Assembly (NCBI RefSeq): GCF_001269925.1
Contig: NZ_LHVO01000002.1
Span: forward strand, 547,680-611,679
Direction of reading: 5' to 3'
Length of the DNA stretch: 64,000 nucleotides
From: Pseudomonas sp. MIACH
Lineage (GTDB): Bacteria > Pseudomonadota > Gammaproteobacteria > Pseudomonadales > Pseudomonadaceae
In this document: positions 41,331 through 51,564 of the stretch, piece by piece
Layout: every line of letters begins with the position of its first letter
How positions within the stretch are numbered: the stretch's first letter is position 1
The notes under the pieces: generated by a model
What the model was told of the DNA's origin: nothing
The model's database searches: none
The model's input: only the letters and a program-made list of their open reading frames with translations
Program-made: the position numbers and the translations under genes

Positions 41331-42772
41331 CAGGCATCTCCCCCAAATACGTCAACGTTGCTGAACACACAGGCCGGCGACGCATGGCCGACGCGGATCA
41401 CCTGGTTGGGCTCGCCCTTGCCGCAGTTCGGCGTGCCCAATACCTTGAAGGTACTGGCGTCGCCCACGGCGCTGAGGTTGCGCCAGAACTGCGCGGAAAT
41501 CGCCCGGTAGTTGGGGTTTTTGACCACGCCCTTGAGTTCGCCGTTTTCAATCAACTGGCCCCACTCGCAGCCGAACTGGAACTTGTTGCGCGCATCGTCG
41601 ATGGACCACGAACGGTTGGTCGACATCAGGATGCCGCTTTCGATGCCGCCAATCAGTTGCGCCAGGCTCTTGTCACCGGCTTCGATATTCAGGTTGGCCA
41701 TGCGGTCGATCGGCGGGCGGTTCCAGCTGCTGGCGCGGCTGTTGGCCACGCCGCTCATGTCGGCGCGGAACTGCGACAACGCCCCACCCAGCGGCTTGAG
41801 CAGCAGCCCTTCGCGGATCAGGAATTGTTTGCTGGCCGCGGTGCCGTCGTCGTCATGGCCGTAGCTGGCCAGTTGCTCGGGAATGTCCGGGTCGAATGTC
41901 ACGTTCAACAGCTTGGAACCGTATTGCAGCTGGCCGAAGTCGCTGGCCTTCACAAAACTGGTGCCGGCGTAATTGCGCTCGTCGCCGAGGATGCGGTCGA
42001 GTTCCAGCGGGTGGCCGATGGACTCGTGGATCTGCAGGATCATCTGGTCGGGCATCAGCAGCAGGTCGCGCGGGCCCTGGGGCGTGTTTGGCGCCAGCAG
42101 CAGTTGCAGGGCTTCGTCGGCAATGCGCGGCGCGGCGCCGACCAGGCCGAAGCGGCTGATCACGTCAAACCCGCCTTGCTGGCCGAAGTTGCTGCCGCCG
42201 AGGGTGCGCGACTGGCTGTCGTTGCCGTCGTAGGCGGTGACATTGATGCCAGGGAACACAAACCGCTGGGCCTGGCGCAGGTCGGCGCCGGCACTGTTGA
42301 GGTAGATCTGCTCGACGTGGGTCAGGCCGAGGCTGACTTCCCAGTTCACCAGGCGCTCGTCCTGGGGGACTGCCGAGGACTCATCGCCGAGCAGTTGGTA
42401 GCAGTCGCTCAGGGGCGGGAAGGCTTGCTCAATATTGGGCGACAGGTAGTCGGCGACGTCGCTGGACACCTGTTGGTCGCGCAAGTCGAGCAGGGCATGG
42501 GGTTTTATCAAGCGGGCTTGCTGTTCGGCGCGCTCAAGGGCGGCCTGCAGGCCGGCAAGGGAAATATCGTGGGTGGCGGCGTAGGCTTCTGCACCGTTGA
42601 CACGCACGGTGAGCATGACGCCTTCGTCGTGGTTCAGGTGGGGCGGTTCGGCGACGTTCTTGCGCACCGACAGGTACTGGCCGGATTCGCGCACGTAGCG
42701 CAGGGAGAAGAACTCGGCGGTGGTGCGCAGGGCACTGAAATGCTTTTTGAGTGTGGCGTGGTGGTCGAACAT
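41330..42772 (-). CDS. TldD-like zinc metalloprotease subunit
   Basis: 480 residues. The active-site HESIGH at residues 249-254 fits the TldD HExxxH zinc motif, followed by the conserved PLELDRILGDERNYAGTSF. TldD with TldE trims peptides such as microcin B17 precursor and the antitoxin CcdA in E. coli. AAGGA precedes the ATG. The pair is coupled to the next gene. No recognisable peptide precursor gene is adjacent. Confidence 0.86.
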   Translation of the reverse strand: MFDHHATLKKHFSALRTTAEFFSLRYVRESGQYLSVRKNVAEPPHLNHDEGVMLTVRVNGAEAYAATHDISLAGLQAALERAEQQARLIKPHALLDLRDQQVSSDVADYLSPNIEQAFPPLSDCYQLLGDESSAVPQDERLVNWEVSLGLTHVEQIYLNSAGADLRQAQRFVFPGINVTAYDGNDSQSRTLGGSNFGQQGGFDVISRFGLVGAAPRIADEALQLLLAPNTPQGPRDLLLMPDQMILQIHESIGHPLELDRILGDERNYAGTSFVKASDFGQLQYGSKLLNVTFDPDIPEQLASYGHDDDGTAASKQFLIREGLLLKPLGGALSQFRADMSGVANSRASSWNRPPIDRMANLNIEAGDKSLAQLIGGIESGILMSTNRSWSIDDARNKFQFGCEWGQLIENGELKGVVKNPNYRAISAQFWRNLSAVGDASTFKVLGTPNCGKGEPNQVIRVGHASPACVFSNVDVFGGDA

Positions 42773-42870
42773 GGGGCCTTCCTTGTGGGCGGCTCAGCGC
42801 GGGCAGGCAAACAGAGTAGGCCTGGGCTGAGGGCTGATCAAGGAGAGGTGATTCTTTGTGCCAAGTGCCC

Positions 42871-42968
42871 CTGTGGCGAGCGGGCTTGCCCCGCGTTGGG
42901 CTGCGCAGCGGCCCCAAAAATCTTGGGAGCGCTACGCACTCCAACGCGGGGCAAGCCCGCTCGCCACA
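42871..42968. repeat. REP pair (TGTGGCGAGCGGGC type)
   Basis: CTGTGGCGAGCGGGCTTGCC at 42871 and the inverse ending CCCGCTCGCCACAG at 42968. The only other copy of this flavour is at 55873. Confidence 0.85.
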
Positions 42969-42977
42969 GGGAATGGG

Positions 42978-44681
42978 TTACTGCGCAGTCGGCCCCACTT
43001 CACGCAACGGCTTACCACGCACCGGCGCATCGCCCGCCACGTAGTAGTCGGCGGTGCTGCGCGGCAGCGGCTGGCGGCCACGGATCTTGTCGGCGATTTT
43101 CTCGGCGATCATGATCGTCGGCGCGTTCAGGTTGCCGGTGGTGATGATCGGCATGATCGACGCATCGACTACGCGCAGACCCTGCATGCCATGCACGCGG
43201 CCTTCGCCATCGACCACGGCCATCTCGTCGTCGCCCATTTTGCACGAGCAGGACGGGTGGAACGCGGTTTCGGCGTGCTCGCGGATGAACTTGTCCAACT
43301 GCTCATCGGTTTGCACCTCGATGCCCGGGCTGATTTCGCGGCCACGGTACGGATCCAGGGCCGGCTGCTGCATGATTTCACGGGTCAGGCGGATGCCGTC
43401 GCGGAATTCCTGCCAGTCCTGCTCGGTGGCCATGTAGTTGAAGAGGATGCTCGGGTAGTCCCGTGGATTCTTCGACTTCAGTTGCACGCGGCCACGGCTC
43501 GGCGAGCGCATGGAGCCCATGTGCGCCTGGAAACCGTGCTCTTTCACACCGTTGCTGCCGTTGTAGTTAATCGCTACCGGCAGGAAGTGGTACTGGATGT
43601 TCGGCCATTCGAATTCTTCACGGGTACGGATAAAACCGCCCGCTTCGAACTGGTTGCTGGCGCCGATGCCGGTACCGTTGAACAGCCACTCGGCACCGAT
43701 GGCCGGCTGGTTGTACCAGAGCAGCGACGGGTACAGCGACACTGGCTGAGTGCACGCATATTGCAGGTACAGCTCAAGGTGGTCCTGCAGGTTTTCGCCG
43801 ACGCCAGGCAGGTCGTGGACCACCGGGATATCGAGGCTTTCCAGCAGTTTGGCCGGGCCCACGCCGGAGCGTTGCAGCAGTTGCGGCGAAGCGATTGCAC
43901 CGCTGCACACCAGCACTTCTTTACGCGCACGGGCTTCAACGCGCTCTTCGGCGGCACCGATCAGGTAACGCACGCCCACGGCACGCTTGCCTTCGAACAA
44001 CACTTTGTCGGTGAGGGCGTGGGTGACGATGGTCAGGGTCGAACGCTTCTTGGCCGTGTCCAGGTAACCGCGCGCGGTGCTGGCGCGACGGCCGTTCGGC
44101 GTGACGGTACGGTCCATCGGGCCGAAGCCTTCCTGCTGGTAGCCGTTCAAGTCTTCGGTGCGCGGGTAACCGGCCTGCACGCCCGCTTCAACCATGGCGT
44201 GGAACAGCGGGTTGTTGCCGGCTTTAGGCGTGGTCACGCTGACCGGGCCATCGCCGCCGTGCCAGTCGTTCGGGCCGATGTCGCGGGTTTCGGCCTTGCG
44301 GAAATACGGCAGGCAATCCAGGTAGCTCCAGTCTTCCAGACCTGGCAGCTTCGACCAGTTGTCGTAGTCCATGGCGTTGCCACGGATGTAGCACATGCCG
44401 TTGATCAGCGAAGAGCCACCCAGGCCCTTGCCGCGCCCGCATTCCATCCGGCGACCGTCCATGTGTGGCTCTGGATCGGTTTCGTAGGCCCAGTTGTAGC
44501 GGCGGCCTTGCAGCGGGAAGGCCAGGGCGGCGGGCATTTGGGTACGGAAGTCGAGACGGTAGTCGGGACCACCGGCTTCCAGCAGCAGGACGGTGACGCC
44601 TTCGTCTTCGGTCAGACGGGTCGCCAGGGTGTTACCGGCGGAGCCGGCACCCACAATGATGTAGTCGTATTCTTGGGACAT
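42978..44681 (-). CDS. betA: Choline dehydrogenase
   Basis: 567 residues, GMC oxidoreductase. FAD site at the N-terminus ([19 protein letters not shown]), GMC signature [18 protein letters not shown], and C-terminal active-site region [16 protein letters not shown] with catalytic His. It oxidises choline to betaine aldehyde at the membrane. Third gene of betI-betB-betA, on the same strand, with a REP pair between betB and betA. BetI repression is expected. Confidence 0.97.
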   Translation of the reverse strand: MSQEYDYIIVGAGSAGNTLATRLTEDEGVTVLLLEAGGPDYRLDFRTQMPAALAFPLQGRRYNWAYETDPEPHMDGRRMECGRGKGLGGSSLINGMCYIRGNAMDYDNWSKLPGLEDWSYLDCLPYFRKAETRDIGPNDWHGGDGPVSVTTPKAGNNPLFHAMVEAGVQAGYPRTEDLNGYQQEGFGPMDRTVTPNGRRASTARGYLDTAKKRSTLTIVTHALTDKVLFEGKRAVGVRYLIGAAEERVEARARKEVLVCSGAIASPQLLQRSGVGPAKLLESLDIPVVHDLPGVGENLQDHLELYLQYACTQPVSLYPSLLWYNQPAIGAEWLFNGTGIGASNQFEAGGFIRTREEFEWPNIQYHFLPVAINYNGSNGVKEHGFQAHMGSMRSPSRGRVQLKSKNPRDYPSILFNYMATEQDWQEFRDGIRLTREIMQQPALDPYRGREISPGIEVQTDEQLDKFIREHAETAFHPSCSCKMGDDEMAVVDGEGRVHGMQGLRVVDASIMPIITTGNLNAPTIMIAEKIADKIRGRQPLPRSTADYYVAGDAPVRGKPLREVGPTAQ

Positions 44682-44713
44682 AAATGCACCCTCTTTGATG
44701 TGTGGTCAGGTCG

Positions 44714-44799
44714 GGCCTCACCGGGGGCAAGCCCCCTCCCACATTTGATCGGGTTTACACAGTCAAAGGTGGGAGGGGGCTCGCCCCCGATGGCGGCCT
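44714..44799. repeat. REP pair (TGTGGGAGGGGGC type) between betB and betA
   Basis: Outer arms GGCCTCACCGGGGGCAAGCC and the inverse AGGGGGCTCGCCCCCGATGG flank a ~20-base spacer. Lies inside the bet transcript, so may modulate betA relative to betB. Confidence 0.8.
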
Positions 44800-44823
44800 C
44801 AAAGGCAACGCAAGGCTCGGGTC

Positions 44824-46296
44824 TTAGAACACCGAGGCGTAGTCGCCCAGCTCAACCTGTACCGATTTGATGCGGGTGAAGTTGTTCAGCGAGCTGATGC
44901 CGTTCTCACGGCCCACACCGGATTGTTTGTAGCCACCGACCGGCATCTTCGCGTCGGATTCGCCCCAGGCGTTGATCCAGCAGATGCCCGCTTCCAGTTG
45001 ATGAATCACGCGGTGCGCGCGGTTCAGGTCCTTGGTCACAAGGCCCGCAGCCAGGCCGAAGTCGGTGTCGTTGGCGCGGCGGATCACTTCTTCTTCGGTT
45101 TCGTAGGTGAGGATGCTCATCACCGGGCCGAAGATTTCTTCACGGACGATGGTCATCTCGTCGGTGCAGTCGGTGAACACGGTCGGGGCCACGAAGGCGC
45201 CTTTGGCCAGGTCGCCGTCGGTCAGACGGTCGCCGCCGCACAGCACGCGAGCGCCTTCTTCCTTACCTTTGGCGATGTAGCCCAGCACGCTTTCCATGTG
45301 GGCGAAGCTGACCAGCGGGCCGAAGTTGGTGTTGTCGTCCTGCGGGTCGCCAACGCGGATGCGCGCAACACGCTCAACGATCTTGGCTTCGAACGCCGCT
45401 TGCAGGTGCTTGGGCACGAACACGCGGGTGCCGTTGGTGCAGACCTGACCGGAGCTGTAGAAGTTGGCCATCATCGCGATGTCGGCCGCACGATCCAGGT
45501 CGGCGTCTTCGAACACGATCAGCGGCGACTTGCCGCCCAGTTCCATGGTCACTTCCTTGAGCGAAGAACTCGACGCGCTGGCCATGACTTTCTTGCCGGT
45601 GTCGGTGCCGCCGGTGAACGAGACTTTCTCGATGCGCGGGTGCTCGGTCAGCCAGGTGCCGACTTCACGGCCGCTGCCGGTCAAGACGTTGAACACACCA
45701 GCTGGAACGCCGGCTTCGGTGTAGATCTCGGCCAGTTTCAGGGTGGTCAGCGACGTGACTTCGCTTGGCTTGAAGATCATCGCGTTACCGGCGGCCAGGG
45801 CCGGTGCGGATTTCCACAGGGCGATCTGGATCGGGTAGTTCCAGGCGCCGATACCGGCGACCACGCCCAGCGGCTCGCGGCGGGTGTAGACGAACGAGGT
45901 GTCGCGCAGTGGGATCTGTTCGCCTTCGATGGCCGGCACCAGGCCTGCGTAGTATTCCAGCACGTCGGCACCGGTGACGATGTCGACGTACTTGGTTTCG
46001 GAGAAGGCTTTACCGGTGTCCAGGGTTTCCAGGGCGGCCAGTTCATCGTTGCGCTCGCGCAGGATGTCGACGGCACGACGCAGGATGCGCGAACGCTCCA
46101 TGGCGGTCATGGCGGCCCAGATTTTCTGGCCTTTTTCAGCGCTGACCACGGCACGTTCAACGTCTTCTTTCGTTGCGCGTTGCACTTGGGCGAGAACTTC
46201 ACCGTTAGCCGGGTTGATGGCTTCGAAGGTGGCATCGCTGCCAGCGTCGCTGTAGCCGCCGTCAATGTAGAGTTTTTGCAGGTCGAAACGGGCCAT
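44824..46296 (-). CDS. betB: Betaine aldehyde dehydrogenase
   Basis: 490 residues. ALDH motifs: [30 protein letters not shown] (Asn and cofactor region), [27 protein letters not shown] with general base Glu, and [12 protein letters not shown] with the catalytic Cys. It oxidises betaine aldehyde to glycine betaine with NAD(P)+. The start at 46296 ([13 protein letters not shown]) follows GAGGA; the longer frame is rejected. Upstream betI lies 110 bases away. Confidence 0.97.
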   Translation of the reverse strand: MARFDLQKLYIDGGYSDAGSDATFEAINPANGEVLAQVQRATKEDVERAVVSAEKGQKIWAAMTAMERSRILRRAVDILRERNDELAALETLDTGKAFSETKYVDIVTGADVLEYYAGLVPAIEGEQIPLRDTSFVYTRREPLGVVAGIGAWNYPIQIALWKSAPALAAGNAMIFKPSEVTSLTTLKLAEIYTEAGVPAGVFNVLTGSGREVGTWLTEHPRIEKVSFTGGTDTGKKVMASASSSSLKEVTMELGGKSPLIVFEDADLDRAADIAMMANFYSSGQVCTNGTRVFVPKHLQAAFEAKIVERVARIRVGDPQDDNTNFGPLVSFAHMESVLGYIAKGKEEGARVLCGGDRLTDGDLAKGAFVAPTVFTDCTDEMTIVREEIFGPVMSILTYETEEEVIRRANDTDFGLAAGLVTKDLNRAHRVIHQLEAGICWINAWGESDAKMPVGGYKQSGVGRENGISSLNNFTRIKSVQVELGDYASVF

Positions 46297-46406
46297 AAAG
46301 TCCTCGCAAGTGCATAAGTGGTTGGCGTTACCCGCCGCAAAGTGGGCCATAAGGGTGTGGCAACACTGAGCGGCAGACGTTCAGGGGTTGAGCGTTTGTA
46401 AGGGCT

Positions 46407-47000
46407 CTAACTCACCTGCTTGGCCAATTGGAAATCCATGTATTCGTAAGCGATCCGTTGCGCCTGCGCCGTGTCGAAAGCGTCTCCCGACAGGGCGCCG
46501 CGCAACCACAAACCGTCGATCAACGCCGCCAGGCCTCTGGCTGCTTTGCGTGCGTGCGGCAGCGGCAGCACTCGGCGGAACTGGCAGCACAGGTTGGAAT
46601 ACAGACGTTGATCGTTGATCCGCTGCAACCTGTGCAATGACGGGTGATGCATGCTGGTGGCCCAGAAGGCCAGCCAGGTTTTCATTGCCGGGCCATTGAC
46701 CTGGCTGGCGTCGAAGTTGCCCTCGATGATCACCCGAAGGTGCGCCCGTGGGCTGTCGTCCTTCAGCGCCAGCCTGCGTTCATGAACGTTCTCGATCAGC
46801 ACGTTCATCAGATAGCGCATCGTCGCGGCGATCAGGCCGTTCTTGTCCTGAAAGTAGTGACTGATGATGCCGTTCGAGACCCCGGCCAAACGGGCGATCA
46901 GCGCAATGCTGGCGTCTCCCATTCCGACCTGATCGATGGCCGTCAACGTGGCTTCGATCAACTGTTGGCGGCGTATGGGTTGCATACCGACCTTGGGCAT
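46407..47000 (-). CDS. betI: TetR-type repressor BetI
   Basis: 197 residues. N-terminal TetR HTH ([44 protein letters not shown]) followed by a choline-sensing helical domain. It represses betIBA and betT until choline is present. GGAGAGGT precedes the ATG. A perfect 20-bp palindrome lies 70 bases upstream of this start. Confidence 0.95.
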   Translation of the reverse strand: MPKVGMQPIRRQQLIEATLTAIDQVGMGDASIALIARLAGVSNGIISHYFQDKNGLIAATMRYLMNVLIENVHERRLALKDDSPRAHLRVIIEGNFDASQVNGPAMKTWLAFWATSMHHPSLHRLQRINDQRLYSNLCCQFRRVLPLPHARKAARGLAALIDGLWLRGALSGDAFDTAQAQRIAYEYMDFQLAKQVS

Positions 47001-47070
47001 GTAGCACCTCTCCTTAGGCCTGCCGACGGGTGATGCACGTTCGTCGACTTGAAGGCCAGTCTATTTTGTT

Positions 47071-47090
47071 TTGATTGAACGTTCAATCAA
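47071..47090. promoter_or_regulatory. BetI operator
   Basis: TTGATTGAACGTTCAATCAA is a perfect 20-bp palindrome in the 333-base gap between divergent betI and betT. Position and sequence fit the BetI operator and it can serve both promoters. The remainder of the gap holds a small hairpin (GGGTGT/ACACCC at 47232-47250) and no gene. Confidence 0.9.
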
Positions 47091-47333
47091 CAAAGAATAA
47101 GCTCTGCGACAAATGGTCGCTGCCTACAGGTATTTCCTACATGAGGGCGGCGACATCTGACACCTGCAAAAACCTTTGAAACAGGCGGTATCAAGGCCTG
47201 CCCACTGCCTGGTGGGGCTCAAGAATTTTCGGGGTGTCTTTATAACACCCGTCCGTCGACTGCCGAAAAATCGATAGGTCGGGATAACCGTTGCCTTGTG
47301 TTTCTCTCTCGCACTGCCTGGAGCATCTGCGCC

Positions 47334-49325
47334 ATGAGTTCTGCCTCTCTTATAAAGACCCCGCCGGAAAAGGTGCGGGTCAACGGTTGGGTGTTCTACA
47401 CCTCCACCGCGCTGATTCTGTTGTTGACCGCCATTCTGATCATCGCCCCACAGGAGGCCGGGCGCATGCTCGGCGTAGCTCAGGCGTGGCTTTCCAAAAG
47501 CTTCGGCTGGTACTACATGGTGGTCATCGCCGCTTACCTGGTGTTTGTGGTCGGCCTGGCGTTTTCGTCCTACGGCAAATTGAAACTGGGCAGCAAGGAC
47601 GACACCCCGGACTTCAGCTACGGCGCCTGGGCCGGCATGTTGTTCTCGTCGGGCATCGGTATCTCGTTGCTGTACTTCGGTGCCTCCGAGCCGCTGGATC
47701 ACTACTTCAACCCGCCCGAAGGCGCCGCCGCCAGCAATGGCGCAGCCCGCCAGGCGTTGCAGTTGACCTTCCTGCACTGGGGCCTGCATGGCTGGGCGAT
47801 CTATGCGCTGGTCGGCCTGGCCGTGGCGTACTTCGCCTATCGGCATAACCAGCCGCTGGCCTTGCGTTCGGCGTTGTACCCGCTGGTGGGTGAGCGTTGG
47901 GTGAAAGGCGCGGCCGGTCACGCGGTGGATGGTTTCGGCATGTTCGTGACCCTGTTGGGCCTGGTGACCAACCTGGGCATCGGTTCGATGCAGGTGTCGT
48001 CCGGCCTGGAAAACCTGTTCGGCATGCAGCACAGCAACACCAACCTGCTGATCGTGATCATCGTGATGAGCACCGTAGCGACCATCGCCGCCGTGTCGGG
48101 CGTGGAGAACGGCATCCGCCGCCTGTCCAACCTCAACATCGTGCTGTTCAGCGGCTTGCTGATCTTCGTGCTGCTGTTCGGCCCGACCCTGCACCTGCTC
48201 AACGGCCTGGTGCAGAACACCGGTGACTACCTCAACGGCATCGTGCTGAAGACCTTCGACCTCTATGTGTACGAAGGCGACGGTGACAAAACCGAACGCT
48301 GGATGGGCCTGTGGACCCTGTTCTACTGGGCCTGGTGGATTTCCTGGGCACCGTTCGTGGGCATGTTCATCGCGCGTATTTCCCGGGGCCGCACAGTGCG
48401 TGAGCTGGTGGCCGGCGTGCTGCTGATTCCCCTGGGCTTTACCCTGGCGTGGCTGTCGATCTTCGGTAATTCGGCGCTGGACCTGGTGTTGAACCACGGT
48501 GCGGTGGAGTTGGGCAAGACGGCGCTGGAACAACCGTCCATGGCCATCTATCAATTGCTGGAGCATTACCCGGCGTCGAAAGTCGTCATCGGCGTGTCGA
48601 TCTTCGTGGGCTTTGTGCTGTTCCTGACCCCGGCGGATTCCGGCGCGGTGATGATGGCCAACCTTTCCTGCAAGGGCGGCAATGTGGATGAAGATGCGCC
48701 GCACTGGCTGCGCATTTTCTGGTCGGCGGTGATCACTCTGGTGACCATCGGCCTGCTGTTTGCCGGCAATTTCGAAGCCATGCAAACCATGGTGGTGCTG
48801 GCGGGGCTGCCGTTCTCGGTGGTGCTGATTGTCTTTATGTTCGGTTTGCACAAGGCGATGCGCCAGGACGTGGCGATCGAACAGGAGCAGGCGCAACTGG
48901 CTGAACGCGGGCGTCGTGGCTTCAGCGAGCGTTTGACGGCACTCGACCTGCAACCGAGCCAGGGCACTGTTCAGCGCTTTATGGACAAGCACGTCACGCC
49001 GGCGCTGGAAGAGGCGGCGGTCGCGTTGCGTGAGCAAGGGTTGGAAGTGCAGACGCTGTTGGGCAAGTCCAAGCGCTGCATCGGTGTGCGCATCGAGATG
49101 GAAGAGGGCAACCCGTTCGTTTATGAAGTGAGCCTGGATGCTTACTCGTCGGCGCCGAGTGACCTGCCCGAAGAAGAACGCACCCGCTATTACCGTGCCG
49201 AGGTGTACCTGCACAACGGGCCTCAGGAATACGACCTGATGGGCTTCGCCCAGGAACAGATCACCCGGGACGTGCTCGATCAGTTTGAAAGCCATCGGCA
49301 GCTCCTTGGCCGTGTCTATAGCTGA
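47334..49325 (+). CDS. betT: High-affinity choline transporter BetT (BCCT family)
   Basis: 663 residues with 12 hydrophobic segments, ending in a ~140-residue hydrophilic C-terminal tail that in BetT senses osmolarity. BCCT signature: WTLFYWAWWISWAPFVGMFIARISRGRTVRE, with GIGISLLYFGASEPL in an earlier helix. It imports choline coupled to protons. The start at 47334 (MSSASLIKTPPEKVRVNG) is preferred to an upstream ATG at 47298. Divergent from betI with a shared operator. Confidence 0.95.
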   Translation: MSSASLIKTPPEKVRVNGWVFYTSTALILLLTAILIIAPQEAGRMLGVAQAWLSKSFGWYYMVVIAAYLVFVVGLAFSSYGKLKLGSKDDTPDFSYGAWAGMLFSSGIGISLLYFGASEPLDHYFNPPEGAAASNGAARQALQLTFLHWGLHGWAIYALVGLAVAYFAYRHNQPLALRSALYPLVGERWVKGAAGHAVDGFGMFVTLLGLVTNLGIGSMQVSSGLENLFGMQHSNTNLLIVIIVMSTVATIAAVSGVENGIRRLSNLNIVLFSGLLIFVLLFGPTLHLLNGLVQNTGDYLNGIVLKTFDLYVYEGDGDKTERWMGLWTLFYWAWWISWAPFVGMFIARISRGRTVRELVAGVLLIPLGFTLAWLSIFGNSALDLVLNHGAVELGKTALEQPSMAIYQLLEHYPASKVVIGVSIFVGFVLFLTPADSGAVMMANLSCKGGNVDEDAPHWLRIFWSAVITLVTIGLLFAGNFEAMQTMVVLAGLPFSVVLIVFMFGLHKAMRQDVAIEQEQAQLAERGRRGFSERLTALDLQPSQGTVQRFMDKHVTPALEEAAVALREQGLEVQTLLGKSKRCIGVRIEMEEGNPFVYEVSLDAYSSAPSDLPEEERTRYYRAEVYLHNGPQEYDLMGFAQEQITRDVLDQFESHRQLLGRVYS

Positions 49326-49370
49326 TGCGTTGAAAGCCCGGTGGTGTCACTGACGCCACTGGGGCAAAAA

Positions 49371-49462
49371 ATGTGGGAGGGGGCTTGCCCCCGATTGCAG
49401 TGTGTCAGTCAGTCCATCTGTTACTGATCCACCGCTATCGGGGGCAAGCCCCCTCCCACATT
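49371..49462. repeat. REP pair (TGTGGGAGGGGGC type) with conserved spacer
   Basis: Inverted arms ATGTGGGAGGGGGCTTGCCC at 49371 and the inverse ending CCTCCCACAT at 49461. Spacer nearly matches that at 34581 (both share GATTGCAGTGTGTCAGTCAG), marking the two as recent copies. Confidence 0.87.
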
Positions 49463-49477
49463 TGTTATGCAGTGTGG

Positions 49478-50656
49478 TTAGCCCAGGTTTTTGCCCAGCA
49501 GGGCGTGGTAGAGCTCACTGTCACCCAGGATGCCCACCACCTGGTTGTTGTCATGCAACACCAGCTTGTTCCCGGTCTGATAACGAATCTGCAGCGCATC
49601 ACGCATGCCGATATTCGAATCCACCAGTGTCGGTACCCGACCCAAACCTTCCACCGGTTGCCCCGGTGCCCAGTTCTGCAAATTCATCACCACGCCATTC
49701 TGCCGCGCGCCCTGGATGGTGTTGCCTTCGGCCAGGTCCAGCCACGAGTCGCCGCCCGGATCCAGGCACACCGAACCGTTGACGCGTTTGCAGTTGTCCA
49801 GCGTGCGCATCAGGCTGCGGCCGCACAGTACGTTCAGCGGGTTGGTATGGGCGACGAAGGTGCGCACATAGTCGTCCGCCGGGTTCAGCACGATCTCTTC
49901 CGGCACGCTGTACTGGATGATCTTGCCGTCTTTCATGATCGCGATGCGGCTGCCCAGCTTGAGCGCCTCGTCGAGGTCGTGGCTGACGAACACGATGGTC
50001 TTGCTCAACTTGCTTTGCAGTTCCAGCAATTCGTCCTGCAGGCCTTGGCGGATCAGCGGGTCGAGGGCGGAGAAGGGTTCGTCCATCAACAGGATGTCGG
50101 CATCCATCGCCAACGCGCGGGCCAGGCCGACGCGCTGCTGCATGCCGCCGGAGAGTTCATCCGGCTTCTTGTTGCGCCACTGGGTCAGGCCCACCAGCTC
50201 GAGTTTTTCATCCACCAGCTTGCGCCGTTCTTTCTCCGGGCGGCCCTGCATTTCCAGGCCAAAGCTGATGTTCTCGCGCACCGTCAGCCAGGGCATCAGG
50301 GCGAACTTCTGGAACACCATGGCGATGCGTTTGGTGCGCATCATTTTCAGCTCGGCAGGGGTGCAGGAGGCGATGTCGATCTGGCGACCTTCATGCTCCA
50401 CGAACAGCTGACCACGGCTCACGGTGTTGAGGCCGTTGATGCAGCGCAGCAGGCTTGACTTGCCGGAGCCCGACAGGCCCATCAGCACGCAGATCTCGCC
50501 TTTTTCTACATCCAGGCTGGCTTTTTCAACGCCGACAATCTGCCCGGTTTTTTTCAGGATCTCGTTACGGCTCATGCCCTGGTCCAGCAGCTTGAGCGCT
50601 TCGCGTGGGTCTTTGGAGAAGATCACGTCGACATTGTCGAATCGGATAATGCTCAT
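49478..50656 (-). CDS. cbcV: Choline/betaine/carnitine ABC transporter ATP-binding protein
   Basis: 392 residues. ATPase core with Walker A GLSGSGKSSLLR, signature LSGGMQQRVGLARAL, Walker B ADILLMDEPFSALDPL; C-terminal part (about 280-392) resembles CBS domains that in OpuA/ProV sense ionic strength. The first codons overlap the cbcW stop by four bases. With cbcW and cbcX it forms an importer of choline, betaine and carnitine. Gene order to sdaB and gbdR matches the Pseudomonas locus I know as cbcXWV. Confidence 0.93.
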   Translation of the reverse strand: MSIIRFDNVDVIFSKDPREALKLLDQGMSRNEILKKTGQIVGVEKASLDVEKGEICVLMGLSGSGKSSLLRCINGLNTVSRGQLFVEHEGRQIDIASCTPAELKMMRTKRIAMVFQKFALMPWLTVRENISFGLEMQGRPEKERRKLVDEKLELVGLTQWRNKKPDELSGGMQQRVGLARALAMDADILLMDEPFSALDPLIRQGLQDELLELQSKLSKTIVFVSHDLDEALKLGSRIAIMKDGKIIQYSVPEEIVLNPADDYVRTFVAHTNPLNVLCGRSLMRTLDNCKRVNGSVCLDPGGDSWLDLAEGNTIQGARQNGVVMNLQNWAPGQPVEGLGRVPTLVDSNIGMRDALQIRYQTGNKLVLHDNNQVVGILGDSELYHALLGKNLG

Positions 50657-51498
50657 GCATCACCCCCTACTTTGGCGTCGGGTTGTTTGCAGATGCGGTC
50701 GAGCATGATGGCCAGCAGCACAATCGCCAGGCCGGCTTCAAAGCCCAGGGCGATGTCGGCGGTGTTCAGCGCGTTGACCACTGGTTTGCCGAGGCCGTCG
50801 GCACCCACCAGGGCGGCGATCACCACCATCGACAACGACAGCATGATGCATTGGGTAATACCGGCAGCGATGCTCGGCATGGCGTGGGGCAGTTCAATGC
50901 GCGAGAGCAACTGACGGCGCGAGCAGCCAAAGGCCTTGCCGGCGTCCATCAACTCTTGCGGTACGTCACGGATACCCAGGTAGGTCAGACGGATCGGCGC
51001 GGCAATCGCGAACACCACCGTGGAGATCAAGCCAGGCACCACACCCAGCCCGAAGAGGGTCAGGGTAGGGATGAGGTAGACGAAGGTCGGTACGGTCTGC
51101 ATCAGATCGAGCACCGGCCGCATCAGGGTGTAGAACATCGGTTTGTGCGCGGCAACAATGCCCAGCGGCACACCGATGACCACGCAGACCAGCGTGGCGA
51201 ACAGCACCTGCGCGAGGGTCTCCATGGTTTCCTGCCAGTACCCCAGGTTGAGGATCAGCAGGAAGGAGGCGATGACAAAAACAGTCAGTCCCCATTTACG
51301 TTGAATAAAGTGAGCCAGCAGCGCAATCAGACCGATCAATGCCAGTGGATTGAACCAGGTCAGCGCGAACGTCACGCCGTGGATCATCGTTTCCAGTGTC
51401 GATGCGATTGCGTCAAAGTAGTTGGCGCCGTGTTGGGTCAACCATTCGACGAAGGCAGCGATGTACTGGCCTAGTGGGATTTTCTGTTCAGTCAGCAT
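50653..51498 (-). CDS. cbcW: Choline/betaine/carnitine ABC transporter permease
   Basis: 281 residues with about six membrane helices. The binding-protein-dependent permease motif is RDVPQELMDAGKAFGCSRRQLL followed by IELPHAMPSIAAGITQ. It forms the membrane pore of the importer as a homodimer. The second ATG (51498, MLTEQKIPLGQYI) is taken as start; an in-frame ATG six codons upstream (51516) is possible and neither has a good ribosome site. Overlaps cbcV by four bases. Confidence 0.9.
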   Translation of the reverse strand: MLTEQKIPLGQYIAAFVEWLTQHGANYFDAIASTLETMIHGVTFALTWFNPLALIGLIALLAHFIQRKWGLTVFVIASFLLILNLGYWQETMETLAQVLFATLVCVVIGVPLGIVAAHKPMFYTLMRPVLDLMQTVPTFVYLIPTLTLFGLGVVPGLISTVVFAIAAPIRLTYLGIRDVPQELMDAGKAFGCSRRQLLSRIELPHAMPSIAAGITQCIMLSLSMVVIAALVGADGLGKPVVNALNTADIALGFEAGLAIVLLAIMLDRICKQPDAKVGGDA

Positions 51499-51564
51499 GG
51501 TAGTGAATGTCCACATGCGAAGGGGAAAACATCCCGAGGCAGCGCACCGCCCCGGGGTCAGCAG

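Noticed and set aside
41384..44870. Very long plus-strand frames opposite tldD-like and betA genes
   Set aside because: Shadows of the two minus-strand genes, joined through a REP element; no family features.
47124..49295. 723-codon open frame on the minus strand across betT
   Set aside because: Antisense shadow of betT; the product is Gln/His/Arg-rich as expected from reversed GC-rich codons.
49371..49462. REP pair read as an intrinsic terminator of betT
   Set aside because: Arms are not followed by T runs and the element recurs in unrelated gaps; termination may occur, but it is classed as a REP repeat.
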